In this document: piece after piece, positions 20,816 to 30,580 of the stretch
How the letters are laid out: each line of letters begins with the position of its first letter
Position numbering within the stretch: the first letter of the stretch is position 1
Source: Flavobacteriaceae bacterium
Lineage (GTDB): Bacteria; Bacteroidota; Bacteroidia; Flavobacteriales; Flavobacteriaceae
Direction: 5' to 3'
NCBI GenBank assembly: GCA_024640565.1
Contig: JAHEET010000002.1
Span: 410,828 to 474,827, forward strand
DNA: 64,000 bases
Made by a program: the position numbers and the translations under genes
Notes under the pieces: generated by a model
The model's input: the letters and a program-made list of their open reading frames with translations, nothing else
Databases searched by the model: none
What the model was told of the DNA's origin: nothing

Positions 20816-21523
20816 ATGTGTACTGTTACCTATCTTCCCTTGGGAAATAATCAATTTATATTAACATCCAACCGTGATGAAAGTCCCCTGCGAAGAACGA
20901 TTGCACCCAAAAAATATAACGAGAAGGGAGTTGCATTGGTATACCCTAAAGACGAGCTGGCTGGTGGAACTTGGATTGGTCTGAGTGAGAAAAATAGATT
21001 GGTCTGTTTGTTGAATGGTGGTTTCGAAATTCACCAATCAAAAGGACCCTATGCAATGAGTAGAGGTTTGATTGTTAAAAAAATACTATCAGCAGAAAAT
21101 TCAGTGGCATGGATCACAAATTTTATATTTGATAATATAGAACCGTTTACCCTGGTTTTGGTAGATTGGGCAAACTCTTTAGCAACCTATGAATTGGTTT
21201 GGGATGGGCTTACAAAACACTTTACAGAACTTGAGCAAGTACCAAAAATATGGTCTTCTTCTACTTTGTACACTCCAGAAATGAGCGCATCAAGGCGTGC
21301 TTGGTTTGCAGCTTGGTTGTCAGAAAACAACACCTTTCAACAACAAGAAATTTTAAACTTTCAAACAGCAACAGACAAAGGAACTCCAGAAACTTCTTTA
21401 AAAATGAAACGTAATTTTGTAGAAACGGTAAGTGTTACTTCTGTGAAAAAAGAGGAAGACATTCAGCTTATTTACAATGATCTTTTAAAAGGAGAAACAA
21501 CTCGGAAAACCATAGTGTTTTAA
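20816..21523 (+). CDS. NRDE/TANGO2 family protein
   Basis: MCTVTYLPLGNNQFILTSNRDESPLR. Confidence 0.88.
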   Translation: MCTVTYLPLGNNQFILTSNRDESPLRRTIAPKKYNEKGVALVYPKDELAGGTWIGLSEKNRLVCLLNGGFEIHQSKGPYAMSRGLIVKKILSAENSVAWITNFIFDNIEPFTLVLVDWANSLATYELVWDGLTKHFTELEQVPKIWSSSTLYTPEMSASRRAWFAAWLSENNTFQQQEILNFQTATDKGTPETSLKMKRNFVETVSVTSVKKEEDIQLIYNDLLKGETTRKTIVF

Positions 21524-21604
21524 TTCTGGAGAAAAGAAATAAAACAGGGAGATGAGATTCATAATTGCCTCCTGATTTCCTTTTAAAAAACCTTTTTTAA
21601 GGTC

Positions 21605-21991
21605 CTAATTTAATGAGAGCGGATTTGTAAGTTGAAACGTGGGGATCATCACTTTAAATTGCTCAAAAGTAACTTGATTTGTCATGGAGTAAAATCCTTT
21701 CATAGCGCCCAGGTTAGAAGTTAAAAAACACCCCGATGTGTAGGTGTATTTTTCACTGGGTTTTAATATTGGGCTTTGTCCCACAACGCCTTCTCCAGTT
21801 ACAATTTCTGTTTGATTTAAACTGTCAAAAATTTCCCAGTGCCGGTCTGTAAGTTGCACCGTTTCATTGGATCTATTTTCGATGATGATTGTATAGGAAA
21901 ATGCATAATACAAAGTATGATTACTCATACTCGTACCTTTAAAAGTAGTTTGAACAGAGATTTTAATGCCTTTTGTGATTTGTGTTTCCAT
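21605..21991 (-). CDS. apaG: ApaG-like protein
   Basis: ITKGIKISVQTTF...YAFSYTIIIENRSNETVQLTDRHWEIFDS. Confidence 0.92.
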   Translation of the reverse strand: METQITKGIKISVQTTFKGTSMSNHTLYYAFSYTIIIENRSNETVQLTDRHWEIFDSLNQTEIVTGEGVVGQSPILKPSEKYTYTSGCFLTSNLGAMKGFYSMTNQVTFEQFKVMIPTFQLTNPLSLN

Positions 21992-22038
21992 TGAAGTAAA
22001 TATAGTTCATTTGCTTGAAAACAACAACTTTATTCCTA

Positions 22039-23253
22039 CTATCTATTTTGATCAAGAAAACCAGTCCCCACACCAATCACTCGCTCATATAGACCTCCAA
22101 AAGGTTGATAGTATACCAGAACAGTATACTGATTTTCTGTTTCATAAAAAGACCCATTGATCGTTTTTAGACGAACGTGATTGTCTTGATCTACTGTGGC
22201 GAAGCTATAGTTGTAAAAACCTTGTTTTAAAAGAAAATTTGTTCTGTACATCCCTTTTTCTGTATCAAAAGACATTTTGTTTTCAGGAGTTAATTCAAAA
22301 TTATTAAATGCGCCATACACATAAACTTCTTTGCCCCTAAAAGGTTGGTATGTATTCAGTGAAAAATGCATCATTGCATAATCTGCTTCTGTTTCTGCGT
22401 CATTGGCTTCTAAAGTTCGTATTACAAATTGCCCATTGATATCGGGGAAGTAGGTGTATTTTTTGTATTTGTTGTAATTTTCAGGGTAGAGGTAGTGGTG
22501 GTAAACTTCTTTTTTTTCGACATACTGAACTCCCAAACTTTTGTTTCTAAGAAACTTAGTATCAAAATTATAATACTCGTTATCTCCCCAAAAATTTGTT
22601 TTGTTAGTGTAGGTGTATAAGAGCTGGTTTGCTTTGAAGAAAGTGGGCTGTAAATTGGAAATCTTCTCCTTCCAATTCTCGTTTTTTAAAATTACAACAT
22701 GAATTTCTTGTCTTGGGTTGTTGATTTGTATAGTAGGGTGATTGACAGAAAATTGAATGGTTTGTTGTGTGTTGGAGGTTTTAGTATTTCGACTTCTTTC
22801 TACAGACACTCCAACTATAGCCTCCCGTTCATAGAGTACGAATTTTCTCGAAAAAATGAGTTCATCATCATCATTCAGAACAGAAAGCAAGTAGTTTCCA
22901 CTTTTTGTGATGATTGAATTTGTATTTGGAATTTGTACACGATAATGGGTGTAGCTTTGTAATGTGTTGAAAGAGTTTCTTACCTCTAGGATGGTGTTTT
23001 GATCAAAACCATCAATGTATTGGCTGGTTAGCATGCTGCTTTTTTCCCAATCATGGGTCATGTGTTCAATTTTATATTGATAGCTTTTACCATCCGCATC
23101 CAGGTCATCAAAAGACAATTCTAAAACGGTTCCCAAGGGCACAATCGAGGTAAAAACCTTTTCTTGCAAAGGTCTTAATTGAATGGATTTTATTTGCTGA
23201 GCATTGTAGGATAGGGCAATAAATAAAAAAAAGTAAGTTATTTTTAACTCCAT
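22039..23253 (-). CDS. DUF5103-like secreted protein
   Basis: Signal peptide from ATG at 23253; SIQLRPLQ...FSFDTEKGMYRTNFLLKQGFYNYSF. Confidence 0.75.
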   Translation of the reverse strand: MELKITYFFLFIALSYNAQQIKSIQLRPLQEKVFTSIVPLGTVLELSFDDLDADGKSYQYKIEHMTHDWEKSSMLTSQYIDGFDQNTILEVRNSFNTLQSYTHYRVQIPNTNSIITKSGNYLLSVLNDDDELIFSRKFVLYEREAIVGVSVERSRNTKTSNTQQTIQFSVNHPTIQINNPRQEIHVVILKNENWKEKISNLQPTFFKANQLLYTYTNKTNFWGDNEYYNFDTKFLRNKSLGVQYVEKKEVYHHYLYPENYNKYKKYTYFPDINGQFVIRTLEANDAETEADYAMMHFSLNTYQPFRGKEVYVYGAFNNFELTPENKMSFDTEKGMYRTNFLLKQGFYNYSFATVDQDNHVRLKTINGSFYETENQYTVLVYYQPFGGLYERVIGVGTGFLDQNR

Positions 23254-23490
23254 AATTGGGGTAGATAATTTTATCAAAAATAGAAATTTTATTTTCAATA
23301 AATTGGCACAAATATTGTTCCTTTTTTTTTAGCGAGTTGAGAGAAACTCTTGGTGTTTTGTCCCATAGCGATGCCTTCGAAAAAAAAAATCTTTTTCATG
23401 AGAGTTATTTTCTTATTTAGAATAAGTATAAATAATAATATTAGTAAATATTATAGTGTGAATCGTATCAAAAATAAGCCGTAAAACCTT

Positions 23491-23498
23491 TAAATTTG
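23491..23498 (+). promoter_or_regulatory. -7 element TAAATTTG upstream of nqrA
   Basis: CCTTTAAATTTGCATG, 37 nt before nqrA ATG. Confidence 0.5.
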
Positions 23499-23535
23499 CA
23501 TGATTTTTTTAGATAACTAAAATTAACAAAACCCT

Positions 23536-24885
23536 ATGTCAAAAGACATCCGTATAAAGAAAGGCTTAAACATTAGCCTTGTAGGCGAAGCAGCTCAAAC
23601 GACCACACAACACACAACCGGTGGTTTTTATGCAATAAAGCCATCCGACTTTCACGGAGTAACCGTTAAACTTATTGCCAAAGAAGGAACAGAAGTAAAA
23701 GCAGGAGAACCACTTTTTTATTCTAAAAGTGACGAGCGTATTTTATTTCCAAGTCCAGTAAGTGGGAAAGTAACTGAGGTTATTCGAGGAGAAAGAAGAA
23801 AAGTTTTAGCAATCAATATTGCCGCAAACGCAACCCAAGAATTTAAAGATTTTGGCGCTAAGGATGCAGCAAGCATGTCTGCAGAAGAAGTTAAAAATCA
23901 TTTGTTAGCTTCTGGTTGTTGGCCATTTGTAAAGCAACGCCCTTATGATGTTGTTGCCAATCCAAATCAAGCTCCTAAAGCTATTTTTGTATCTGCCTAT
24001 GCAAGTGCACCGTTGGCAGCTGATCTAGATTACACATTAAAAGGGAAAGAAGCAACATTACAAGCAGCCTTAACAGCAGTAGGCAAACTAACTGAAGGGA
24101 AACTTCATGTTTCGGTAGGTAAAAATGCAAACTCGCCGTTTTCGAACCTAGAAGGAATTGAACTTCACAAAGTTTCAGGACCTCACCCAATTGGGAATGT
24201 TGGAACACAAATTGCACACATAGATCCTATTAACAAAGGAGAAGTAGTTTGGGTAATAACGCCACAAGACCTACTTGTTATTGGGGAGTTGTTGTTAACA
24301 GGAAAGTTCAATATAACAAGAACTCTAGCCTTAACGGGTTCACAGTTCCGCAAACCACACTATGTGACAGTAACAGCTGGAGCGCAAATTGCACCGTTAG
24401 TTAAAGGGAATTTAAACAACGACAATACAAGAATTATTAGTGGAAACGTATTGTCTGGTAGTCAAGTTGAAGAAGAAGGTTTTGTTGGGTACTACGACAA
24501 TCAAATAACCGCAATACCAGAAGGAGATGATTACGAATTCTTTGGTTGGAACAAACCTGTATTCAATAAAATATCGACTTCAAGAGCTTTGACCTTTTCT
24601 TGGTTAACCCCCAAGAAGAAATACGATTTAAATACCAACACGAACGGAGAACACAGAGCATTTGTGGTAACGGGGTCTTATGAAAAAGTATTTCCATTAG
24701 ACTTGTATCCAATGCAGTTGCTCAAAGCGTGTATGTATAAAGATTTAGATGAAATGGAAGCTTTAGGTGCCTACGAAGTAGCTCCAGAAGATTTTGCATT
24801 AACAGAATTTATATGTGTATCTAAACAACCTCACCAAAAAATCATTCGTGAAGGTTTAGATTTAATGAGAGAAGAATTAGGATAA
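23536..24885 (+). CDS. nqrA: Na+-translocating NADH:quinone reductase subunit A
   Basis: MSKDIRIKKGLNISLVGEA; operon order nqrABCDEF. Confidence 0.97.
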   Translation: MSKDIRIKKGLNISLVGEAAQTTTQHTTGGFYAIKPSDFHGVTVKLIAKEGTEVKAGEPLFYSKSDERILFPSPVSGKVTEVIRGERRKVLAINIAANATQEFKDFGAKDAASMSAEEVKNHLLASGCWPFVKQRPYDVVANPNQAPKAIFVSAYASAPLAADLDYTLKGKEATLQAALTAVGKLTEGKLHVSVGKNANSPFSNLEGIELHKVSGPHPIGNVGTQIAHIDPINKGEVVWVITPQDLLVIGELLLTGKFNITRTLALTGSQFRKPHYVTVTAGAQIAPLVKGNLNNDNTRIISGNVLSGSQVEEEGFVGYYDNQITAIPEGDDYEFFGWNKPVFNKISTSRALTFSWLTPKKKYDLNTNTNGEHRAFVVTGSYEKVFPLDLYPMQLLKACMYKDLDEMEALGAYEVAPEDFALTEFICVSKQPHQKIIREGLDLMREELG

Positions 24886-24889
24886 GATT

Positions 24890-26101
24890 ATGGGCTTAAA
24901 ACAAAACTTACATACTTTAAAAGAAAAATATAAAGGAACCAAAATGGCACCAGCGTTCAACGCTATCCATACCTTTTTATATTTACCAAATGAAGTGACT
25001 CACGGAGGAACTCATATCAAAGCAGCAGATGATTTAAAACGAACAATGAATATTGTCATCATGGCATTAATTCCTTGTTTGCTTTTTGGAATGTTCAATG
25101 CAGGGTATCAACATTATGCTGCGATTGATGCCGCGAAAGGCATTACATCAGATTTTACCGTATTGGGCTCCTTTTTAACAATGGATAATTTCTGGATCGG
25201 GATTATAAAAGTATTGCCTTTAGTAATCGTTTCATATGGAGTTGGACTTTTAGTGGAATTTATTTTTGCAGTTATAAAAGGGCATGAAGTAGAAGAAGGA
25301 TACTTGGTAACGGGAATGTTAGTCCCTTTAATTGTTCCTGTAGACACACCCTTATGGATGTTGTCGATAGCCGTTATTTTTGGTGTGGTCATTGGAAAAG
25401 AAGTTTTTGGTGGAACCGGAATGAACATCTTAAACCCTGCTTTGACCATCAGAGCCTTTTTATTTTTTGCCTATCCAACTTGGATGTCTGGAGATAAAGT
25501 TTGGGTATATGATGCTGTAAACAGAACAGGGACTGCGGATGCAATTTCTGGAGAAACCATGTTGGGAACCTATGCACAAAACCAGCCAGCAAATTATGAT
25601 TTATGGGAAGCCTTTTTTGGTTTTATTCCAGGCTCTGTTGGTGAAACATCTGCTTTCTTAATATTGGTTGGTGCTGCCATCCTAATTTTTACCAAAATTG
25701 GAAGTTGGAGAATTATTGTTTCCACTTTTATTGGCGCTGCAGTAATGGGTTTCATTTTCAATCAAATTGTTGCCGCAGACATCATCACCTCTTCAAGCAA
25801 GTTCTATGGTTTAATGAGTACCGTTTGGTATGAGCATTTAATCATTGGAGGGTTGGCATTTGGTGCTGTATTTATGGCTACAGACCCGGTAACTGGTTCA
25901 CAAACAAACAAAGGGAAATGGATTTACGGTTTCTTAATTGGTTTTATATCCATTATGATCCGTGTCTTTAATCCTGCCTATCCAGAAGGAGTCTTCTTAG
26001 CCATTCTGTTAATGAATGTCTTCGCTCCAACCATTGACCATTATGTGGTACAAGCAAATGTAAAGAAAAGATTATCACGTACTAAAGTTAAAACTGCCTA
26101 A
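24890..26101 (+). CDS. nqrB: Na+-NQR subunit B
   Basis: Multi-TM; MATDPVTGSQTNKGKWIYG flavinylation region. Confidence 0.97.
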   Translation: MGLKQNLHTLKEKYKGTKMAPAFNAIHTFLYLPNEVTHGGTHIKAADDLKRTMNIVIMALIPCLLFGMFNAGYQHYAAIDAAKGITSDFTVLGSFLTMDNFWIGIIKVLPLVIVSYGVGLLVEFIFAVIKGHEVEEGYLVTGMLVPLIVPVDTPLWMLSIAVIFGVVIGKEVFGGTGMNILNPALTIRAFLFFAYPTWMSGDKVWVYDAVNRTGTADAISGETMLGTYAQNQPANYDLWEAFFGFIPGSVGETSAFLILVGAAILIFTKIGSWRIIVSTFIGAAVMGFIFNQIVAADIITSSSKFYGLMSTVWYEHLIIGGLAFGAVFMATDPVTGSQTNKGKWIYGFLIGFISIMIRVFNPAYPEGVFLAILLMNVFAPTIDHYVVQANVKKRLSRTKVKTA

Positions 26102-26103
26102 TT

Positions 26104-26853
26104 ATGAGTAAGAGAACAGATAGTAATAGCTATACAATGATTTTCGCCGTTATTATGGTGTTGGTCGTAGGATCTTTGTTGGCTTTTATGGCTTCGTCCT
26201 TAAAACCGAACATTGACGAGAACAAAAGAATTGAAAAGCAACAGAATATTTTGTATGCATTAGGGATCAACGAAAATGAAGGAACAAGTGCTACTTTTGT
26301 TTCTACAGACGTTGCAGGTACTGCATTTTCAAAATACATCACAAAGCAAATTGAAGTGCAAGGAGGTACCGAAATTGAAAATTCGAATGCCTATCTAATT
26401 GATGTCAAAAAAGAGCAAACCTTAGCCAAGCAGGGAAAGCAAAGAAGATTGCCTTTGTTTGTAGGTAAAAATAAAGAGGGAGTTACACTTTATGTGGCAC
26501 CCATTCGAGGGAAAGGTCTTTGGGATGCCATTTGGGGATATGTAGCCATGGATGAAAACATGATTATTCAAGGTGCTTATTTTGATCACAAAGGAGAAAC
26601 CCCAGGTTTGGGAGCAAACATCAAGCAACGTTATTTTATGGACGACTTTATTGGTGAGCACTTATTAAACGAAGCTGGAGAATTTAAAGGGATAAAAGTT
26701 GCCAAAGGGAACAACGACCCAAAGAATTTAGAAAAGACAGATTACGAAGTAGACGCCATAGCGGGGGCTACGATTACAGGAGACGGTGTTTCTGCTATGA
26801 TTAAGAAAGACTTGGCAATGTATGTGCCTTATTTTAAAACATTAAAAAAATAA
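26104..26853 (+). CDS. nqrC: Na+-NQR subunit C
   Basis: VDAIAGATITGDGVSAMI covalent-FMN motif. Confidence 0.97.
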   Translation: MSKRTDSNSYTMIFAVIMVLVVGSLLAFMASSLKPNIDENKRIEKQQNILYALGINENEGTSATFVSTDVAGTAFSKYITKQIEVQGGTEIENSNAYLIDVKKEQTLAKQGKQRRLPLFVGKNKEGVTLYVAPIRGKGLWDAIWGYVAMDENMIIQGAYFDHKGETPGLGANIKQRYFMDDFIGEHLLNEAGEFKGIKVAKGNNDPKNLEKTDYEVDAIAGATITGDGVSAMIKKDLAMYVPYFKTLKK

Positions 26854-26855
26854 TT

Positions 26856-27509
26856 ATGGGACTTTTATCAAAAAAAGACGCAGCATTACTCAAAGATCCT
26901 TTAGCGGATAACAATCCAATTACGATTCAAGTATTAGGAATTTGTTCTGCTCTGGCAATTACAGCAGAGCTTGAAGCTTCCATCGTAATGTCAGTTTCGG
27001 TATTGTTTGTGTTGGGTTTAGGAAACGTGGTAATTTCTTTAATGAGAAATATCATTCCATCAAAAATTAGAATTATTGTACAACTTATAGTTGTTGCAAC
27101 ACTTGTGATTATCGTAGATTTAGTACTAAAAGCATTTGCATACGAACTCAGTAAGACACTCTCTGTTTTTGTTGGTTTGATTATTACCAACTGTATTATA
27201 ATGGGGCGTTTTGAAGCTTTTGCGCTAGGAAATGGGCCTTGGAGAGCTTTCTTAGATGGGATTGGAAATTCAGTAGGATATGGTGTTATTTTAATCATCG
27301 TTGGTTTCTTCAGAGAACTATTAGGTGCTGGAACCTTATTGGGGCATCCTGTATTAGGAAACCCGATTCCTGGTGAATTATCAGGTTTATATGCTTATGG
27401 ATATGAAAACAATGGGTTCATGTTATTGTCACCAATGGCTTTAATCGTTGTTGGAATTATTATCTGGATTCAACGTAGTAGAAATACATCATTAATAGAA
27501 GAAAATTAA
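26856..27509 (+). CDS. nqrD: Na+-NQR subunit D
   Basis: Rnf/Nqr D/E family multi-TM protein. Confidence 0.96.
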   Translation: MGLLSKKDAALLKDPLADNNPITIQVLGICSALAITAELEASIVMSVSVLFVLGLGNVVISLMRNIIPSKIRIIVQLIVVATLVIIVDLVLKAFAYELSKTLSVFVGLIITNCIIMGRFEAFALGNGPWRAFLDGIGNSVGYGVILIIVGFFRELLGAGTLLGHPVLGNPIPGELSGLYAYGYENNGFMLLSPMALIVVGIIIWIQRSRNTSLIEEN

Positions 27510-27591
27510 AATTAGTTCCCAGTAAGCAGTTTTAGTCTGAAGACAACTTCGAATTGAATACTGAGTATGGAGTACTAAAAACGATAAAAAA
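27510..27591. repeat. Candidate intergenic inverted repeat with 7-nt periodic arms
   Basis: CCAGTAAGCAGTTTTAGT ... AATACTGAGTATGGAGTACTA around a CAACTTCGAATTG centre. Confidence 0.4.
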
Positions 27592-28338
27592 ATGGAACAT
27601 TTAGAATTATTTTTCAAATCGATATTTATAGACAACATGGTTTTTGCAACCTTTTTAGGAATGTGTTCATACCTTGCTGTATCTAAAAAAGTATCTACCG
27701 CTGTGGGGTTAGGAGCTGCTGTTATTTTTGTTTTGGCAGTAACCGTACCTTTAAACTGGCTGTTAGATCAATATATTTTAAAAGAAGGTGCCCTCGTTTG
27801 GTTAGATCCGGCATACGGCGTAGATGGAGCGAATACAATGGACTTAAGTTTCCTTTCTTTTATTATGTTTATTGCAACCATTGCTACCATGGTGCAGTTG
27901 GTAGAAATTGTGGTAGAAAAATTTTCACCGTCATTGTACAATTCACTAGGGATTTTCTTACCCCTAATTGCAGTAAACTGTGCAATCTTAGGAGGAAGTT
28001 TGTTCATGCAATCTCGAGAGATTCCTACCTTAGGATTGTCATTAACCTATGGAGTTGGATCTGGAATTGGATGGTTTTTAGCCATTCTAGCCATTGCTGC
28101 CATTCGTGAAAAAATCCGTTATTCAAGTGTGCCGCCAGCCCTTAGAGGTTTAGGAATTACCTTTATTATAACTGGATTAATGGCTATTGGATTTATGAGT
28201 TTTGGAGGGATGTTAACCGGAGGAGATGAAGCGAAAAAAGAAACGCCGAAAGTAGCAACACAACCAGAAAATAAAACAGACAAAAAAGAAGCAATTATAA
28301 AAGTAATCGCCGATAACACCAATACAAACAACCAGTAA
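27592..28338 (+). CDS. nqrE: Na+-NQR subunit E with hydrophilic C-terminal tail
   Basis: [37 protein letters not shown]. Confidence 0.97.
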   Translation: MEHLELFFKSIFIDNMVFATFLGMCSYLAVSKKVSTAVGLGAAVIFVLAVTVPLNWLLDQYILKEGALVWLDPAYGVDGANTMDLSFLSFIMFIATIATMVQLVEIVVEKFSPSLYNSLGIFLPLIAVNCAILGGSLFMQSREIPTLGLSLTYGVGSGIGWFLAILAIAAIREKIRYSSVPPALRGLGITFIITGLMAIGFMSFGGMLTGGDEAKKETPKVATQPENKTDKKEAIIKVIADNTNTNNQ

Positions 28339-28339
28339 T

Positions 28340-29650
28340 ATGATATTAGCAGCAGGTACAACAGGAACTGTATTAGCAACCGTAGCAGCGTTTTTAGCTA
28401 TTGTGTTATTATTAGTAACGTTATTATTATTTGTAAAACAAAAATTATCTCCATCCGGCCCCGTAACCTTAACAATTAACGGAGAAAGAAAGATTGAAGT
28501 CGCTTCAGGAAGCACGCTTTTAACCACTTTGGGTGCAGAAAAAATATTTTTACCATCTGCCTGTGGTGGTGGAGGTTCTTGTGTACAATGTGAGTGTCAC
28601 GTAAATTCGGGTGGAGGAGAAGCCTTGCCTACAGAAACGCCTCACTTTACGCGTAAAGAGCTCAAGCATGGAATTCGATTAGCTTGTCAGGTGAAAGTAA
28701 AACAAGACATGGATATTTCCATTCCAGAAGAGATTTTTGGAATTAAGAAATGGGATGCAGTTGTGGTAAGAAATTACAATGTTGCCTCTTTCATTAAAGA
28801 ATTTGTTGTTGAAATTCCAGAAGACATGGGATACAAGGCAGGAGGTTATATTCAAATTGAAATACCACCCTGTGAAGTAAAGTTTGCCGATATGGACATT
28901 ACTGCTCATCCTGAAGAGCATGATACACCAGAAAAATTTGAAGCTGAATGGGATAAGTTCAATCTAAGACCCTTAGTTATGAAGAACAATGAGGTCATTG
29001 AAAGAGCTTACTCAATGGCATCTTATCCTGCAGAAGGAAGAGAAATCATGTTAAACGTTCGTATTGCTACTCCGCCCTTTGATAGAGCCAAAGGGGGCTG
29101 GATGGACGTAAATCCGGGGGTTGCTTCTTCGTATATCTTTGGTTTGAAAAAAGGAGACAAATGTGTTATCTCAGGACCTTACGGTGAGTTCTTTATCAAC
29201 GAATCAGAAGCAGAAATGCTCTATGTTGGTGGAGGTGCAGGAATGGCGCCAATGCGTTCTCACTTATATGAATTATTTAGAACCCTAAAAACGGGGAGAA
29301 AAGTAACCTATTGGTACGGAGGACGTTCTAAAGCAGAATTGTTTTATATCGAACACTTTAGAGCCTTAGAAAAAGATTTTCCAAATTTCAAATTCTACAT
29401 CGCTTTGTCCGATCCTTTGGAGTCCGATAATTGGAAAGTCAAGAAAGACATTAACGATACAGAAGGAGATGGTTTTGTTGGGTTTATTCACAACTGTGTA
29501 ATTGAAAACTACCTAGACCACCACGAAGCTCCAGAAGATATGGAATTGTACTTCTGTGGACCACCATTGATGAACAAAGCAGTACAAAAAATGGGAGAAG
29601 ATTTTGGAATACCCGATGAAAATATCCGTTTTGATGATTTTGGAGGCTAG
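28340..29650 (+). CDS. nqrF: Na+-NQR subunit F
   Basis: 2Fe-2S CGGGGSCVQCEC; FAD/NAD domain ERAYSMASYP, YVGGGAGMAPMRSH. Confidence 0.97.
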   Translation: MILAAGTTGTVLATVAAFLAIVLLLVTLLLFVKQKLSPSGPVTLTINGERKIEVASGSTLLTTLGAEKIFLPSACGGGGSCVQCECHVNSGGGEALPTETPHFTRKELKHGIRLACQVKVKQDMDISIPEEIFGIKKWDAVVVRNYNVASFIKEFVVEIPEDMGYKAGGYIQIEIPPCEVKFADMDITAHPEEHDTPEKFEAEWDKFNLRPLVMKNNEVIERAYSMASYPAEGREIMLNVRIATPPFDRAKGGWMDVNPGVASSYIFGLKKGDKCVISGPYGEFFINESEAEMLYVGGGAGMAPMRSHLYELFRTLKTGRKVTYWYGGRSKAELFYIEHFRALEKDFPNFKFYIALSDPLESDNWKVKKDINDTEGDGFVGFIHNCVIENYLDHHEAPEDMELYFCGPPLMNKAVQKMGEDFGIPDENIRFDDFGG

Positions 29651-29674
29651 CCTTCAAATTAAATACAAGCGTAC

Positions 29675-29705
29675 AAAAACCGATTCAGTAATGAGTCGGT
29701 TTTTT
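29675..29705 (+). terminator. Terminator after nqrF
   Basis: AAAAACCGATTC-AGTAAT-GAGTCGGTTTTTT. Confidence 0.8.
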
Positions 29706-29747
29706 GACTTATATTCACTTATTATTGGCAAATAAATCGAAACTTCA

Positions 29748-30542
29748 ATGCTCTTAAATAGTATCTTTTTTTTCAGTATTTTAGTGCTTCTTGGTTTGCT
29801 AATCTTTTATTTTTTTCAAGAAAAATTTATTTTTAGAAATGGGTATACACTGCCTAAAAACGCCCCATTTCACTTTTCTGTACCTTTCGATGAGATTTTT
29901 TTAACCACCAGCGATCAGCAAGAGATTCATGCAGTTCACTTGCGACTTCCTAAAGCAAGAGGGGTGGTCTTGTTTTTTCATGGCAATAAAGGAAACCTGA
30001 CCAAGTGGGGAGAAAGGGTCAATTATTTTCTTTCAGATTCCTATGAAGTATTTGTTATCGATTACAGAGGCTACGGGAAAAGCACGGGTAATTTTAATGA
30101 AGCTCAGATGTATGAAGATGCTTTGTTGGCCTATAGTCATCTAAAAAAGAGTTTTTCAGAAGACAAAATAGTAGTTTATGGTTTTTCTTTAGGAAGCACA
30201 TTTGCCACCAAAGTGGCCGCTCTAAATAGCCCCAAAGAATTGATTTTAGAAGCCCCTTTTTACAACCTTAAAAAAGCAGTTCAATTTGCGTTCCCTTTAG
30301 CCCCTTCGTTCTTGTTAAAATTCAAGTTCAATACAAACCATGCTATTCCTTTGGTCGCTTCACCCATTACTGTTTTTCATGGAACCCATGACAAAACAAC
30401 CTCGTTTGAAGAGGCAAAAATACTCTTGCAATTAAATACATCTTCAGAAAATGCTTTTATACCTATTGTAAAAGGTACCCATCACAACATCAGGACATTT
30501 CCGAGCTACAAACAGAAGTTAACCGCACTTTTAGAAAGGTAA
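29748..30542 (+). CDS. Alpha/beta hydrolase
   Basis: VLFFHGNKGN, VYGFSLGSTFA, THHNI. Confidence 0.85.
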   Translation: MLLNSIFFFSILVLLGLLIFYFFQEKFIFRNGYTLPKNAPFHFSVPFDEIFLTTSDQQEIHAVHLRLPKARGVVLFFHGNKGNLTKWGERVNYFLSDSYEVFVIDYRGYGKSTGNFNEAQMYEDALLAYSHLKKSFSEDKIVVYGFSLGSTFATKVAALNSPKELILEAPFYNLKKAVQFAFPLAPSFLLKFKFNTNHAIPLVASPITVFHGTHDKTTSFEEAKILLQLNTSSENAFIPIVKGTHHNIRTFPSYKQKLTALLER

Positions 30543-30580
30543 GATTTTAAGAAAGTGTACCTTTGCACAAAATTAAGAGT

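Noticed and set aside
25114-28527. Antisense ORFs within nqrB-nqrF (e.g. 111, 123, 104 aa)
   Set aside because: Antisense of conserved membrane-protein genes; low-complexity I/T/K/P composition; no independent support
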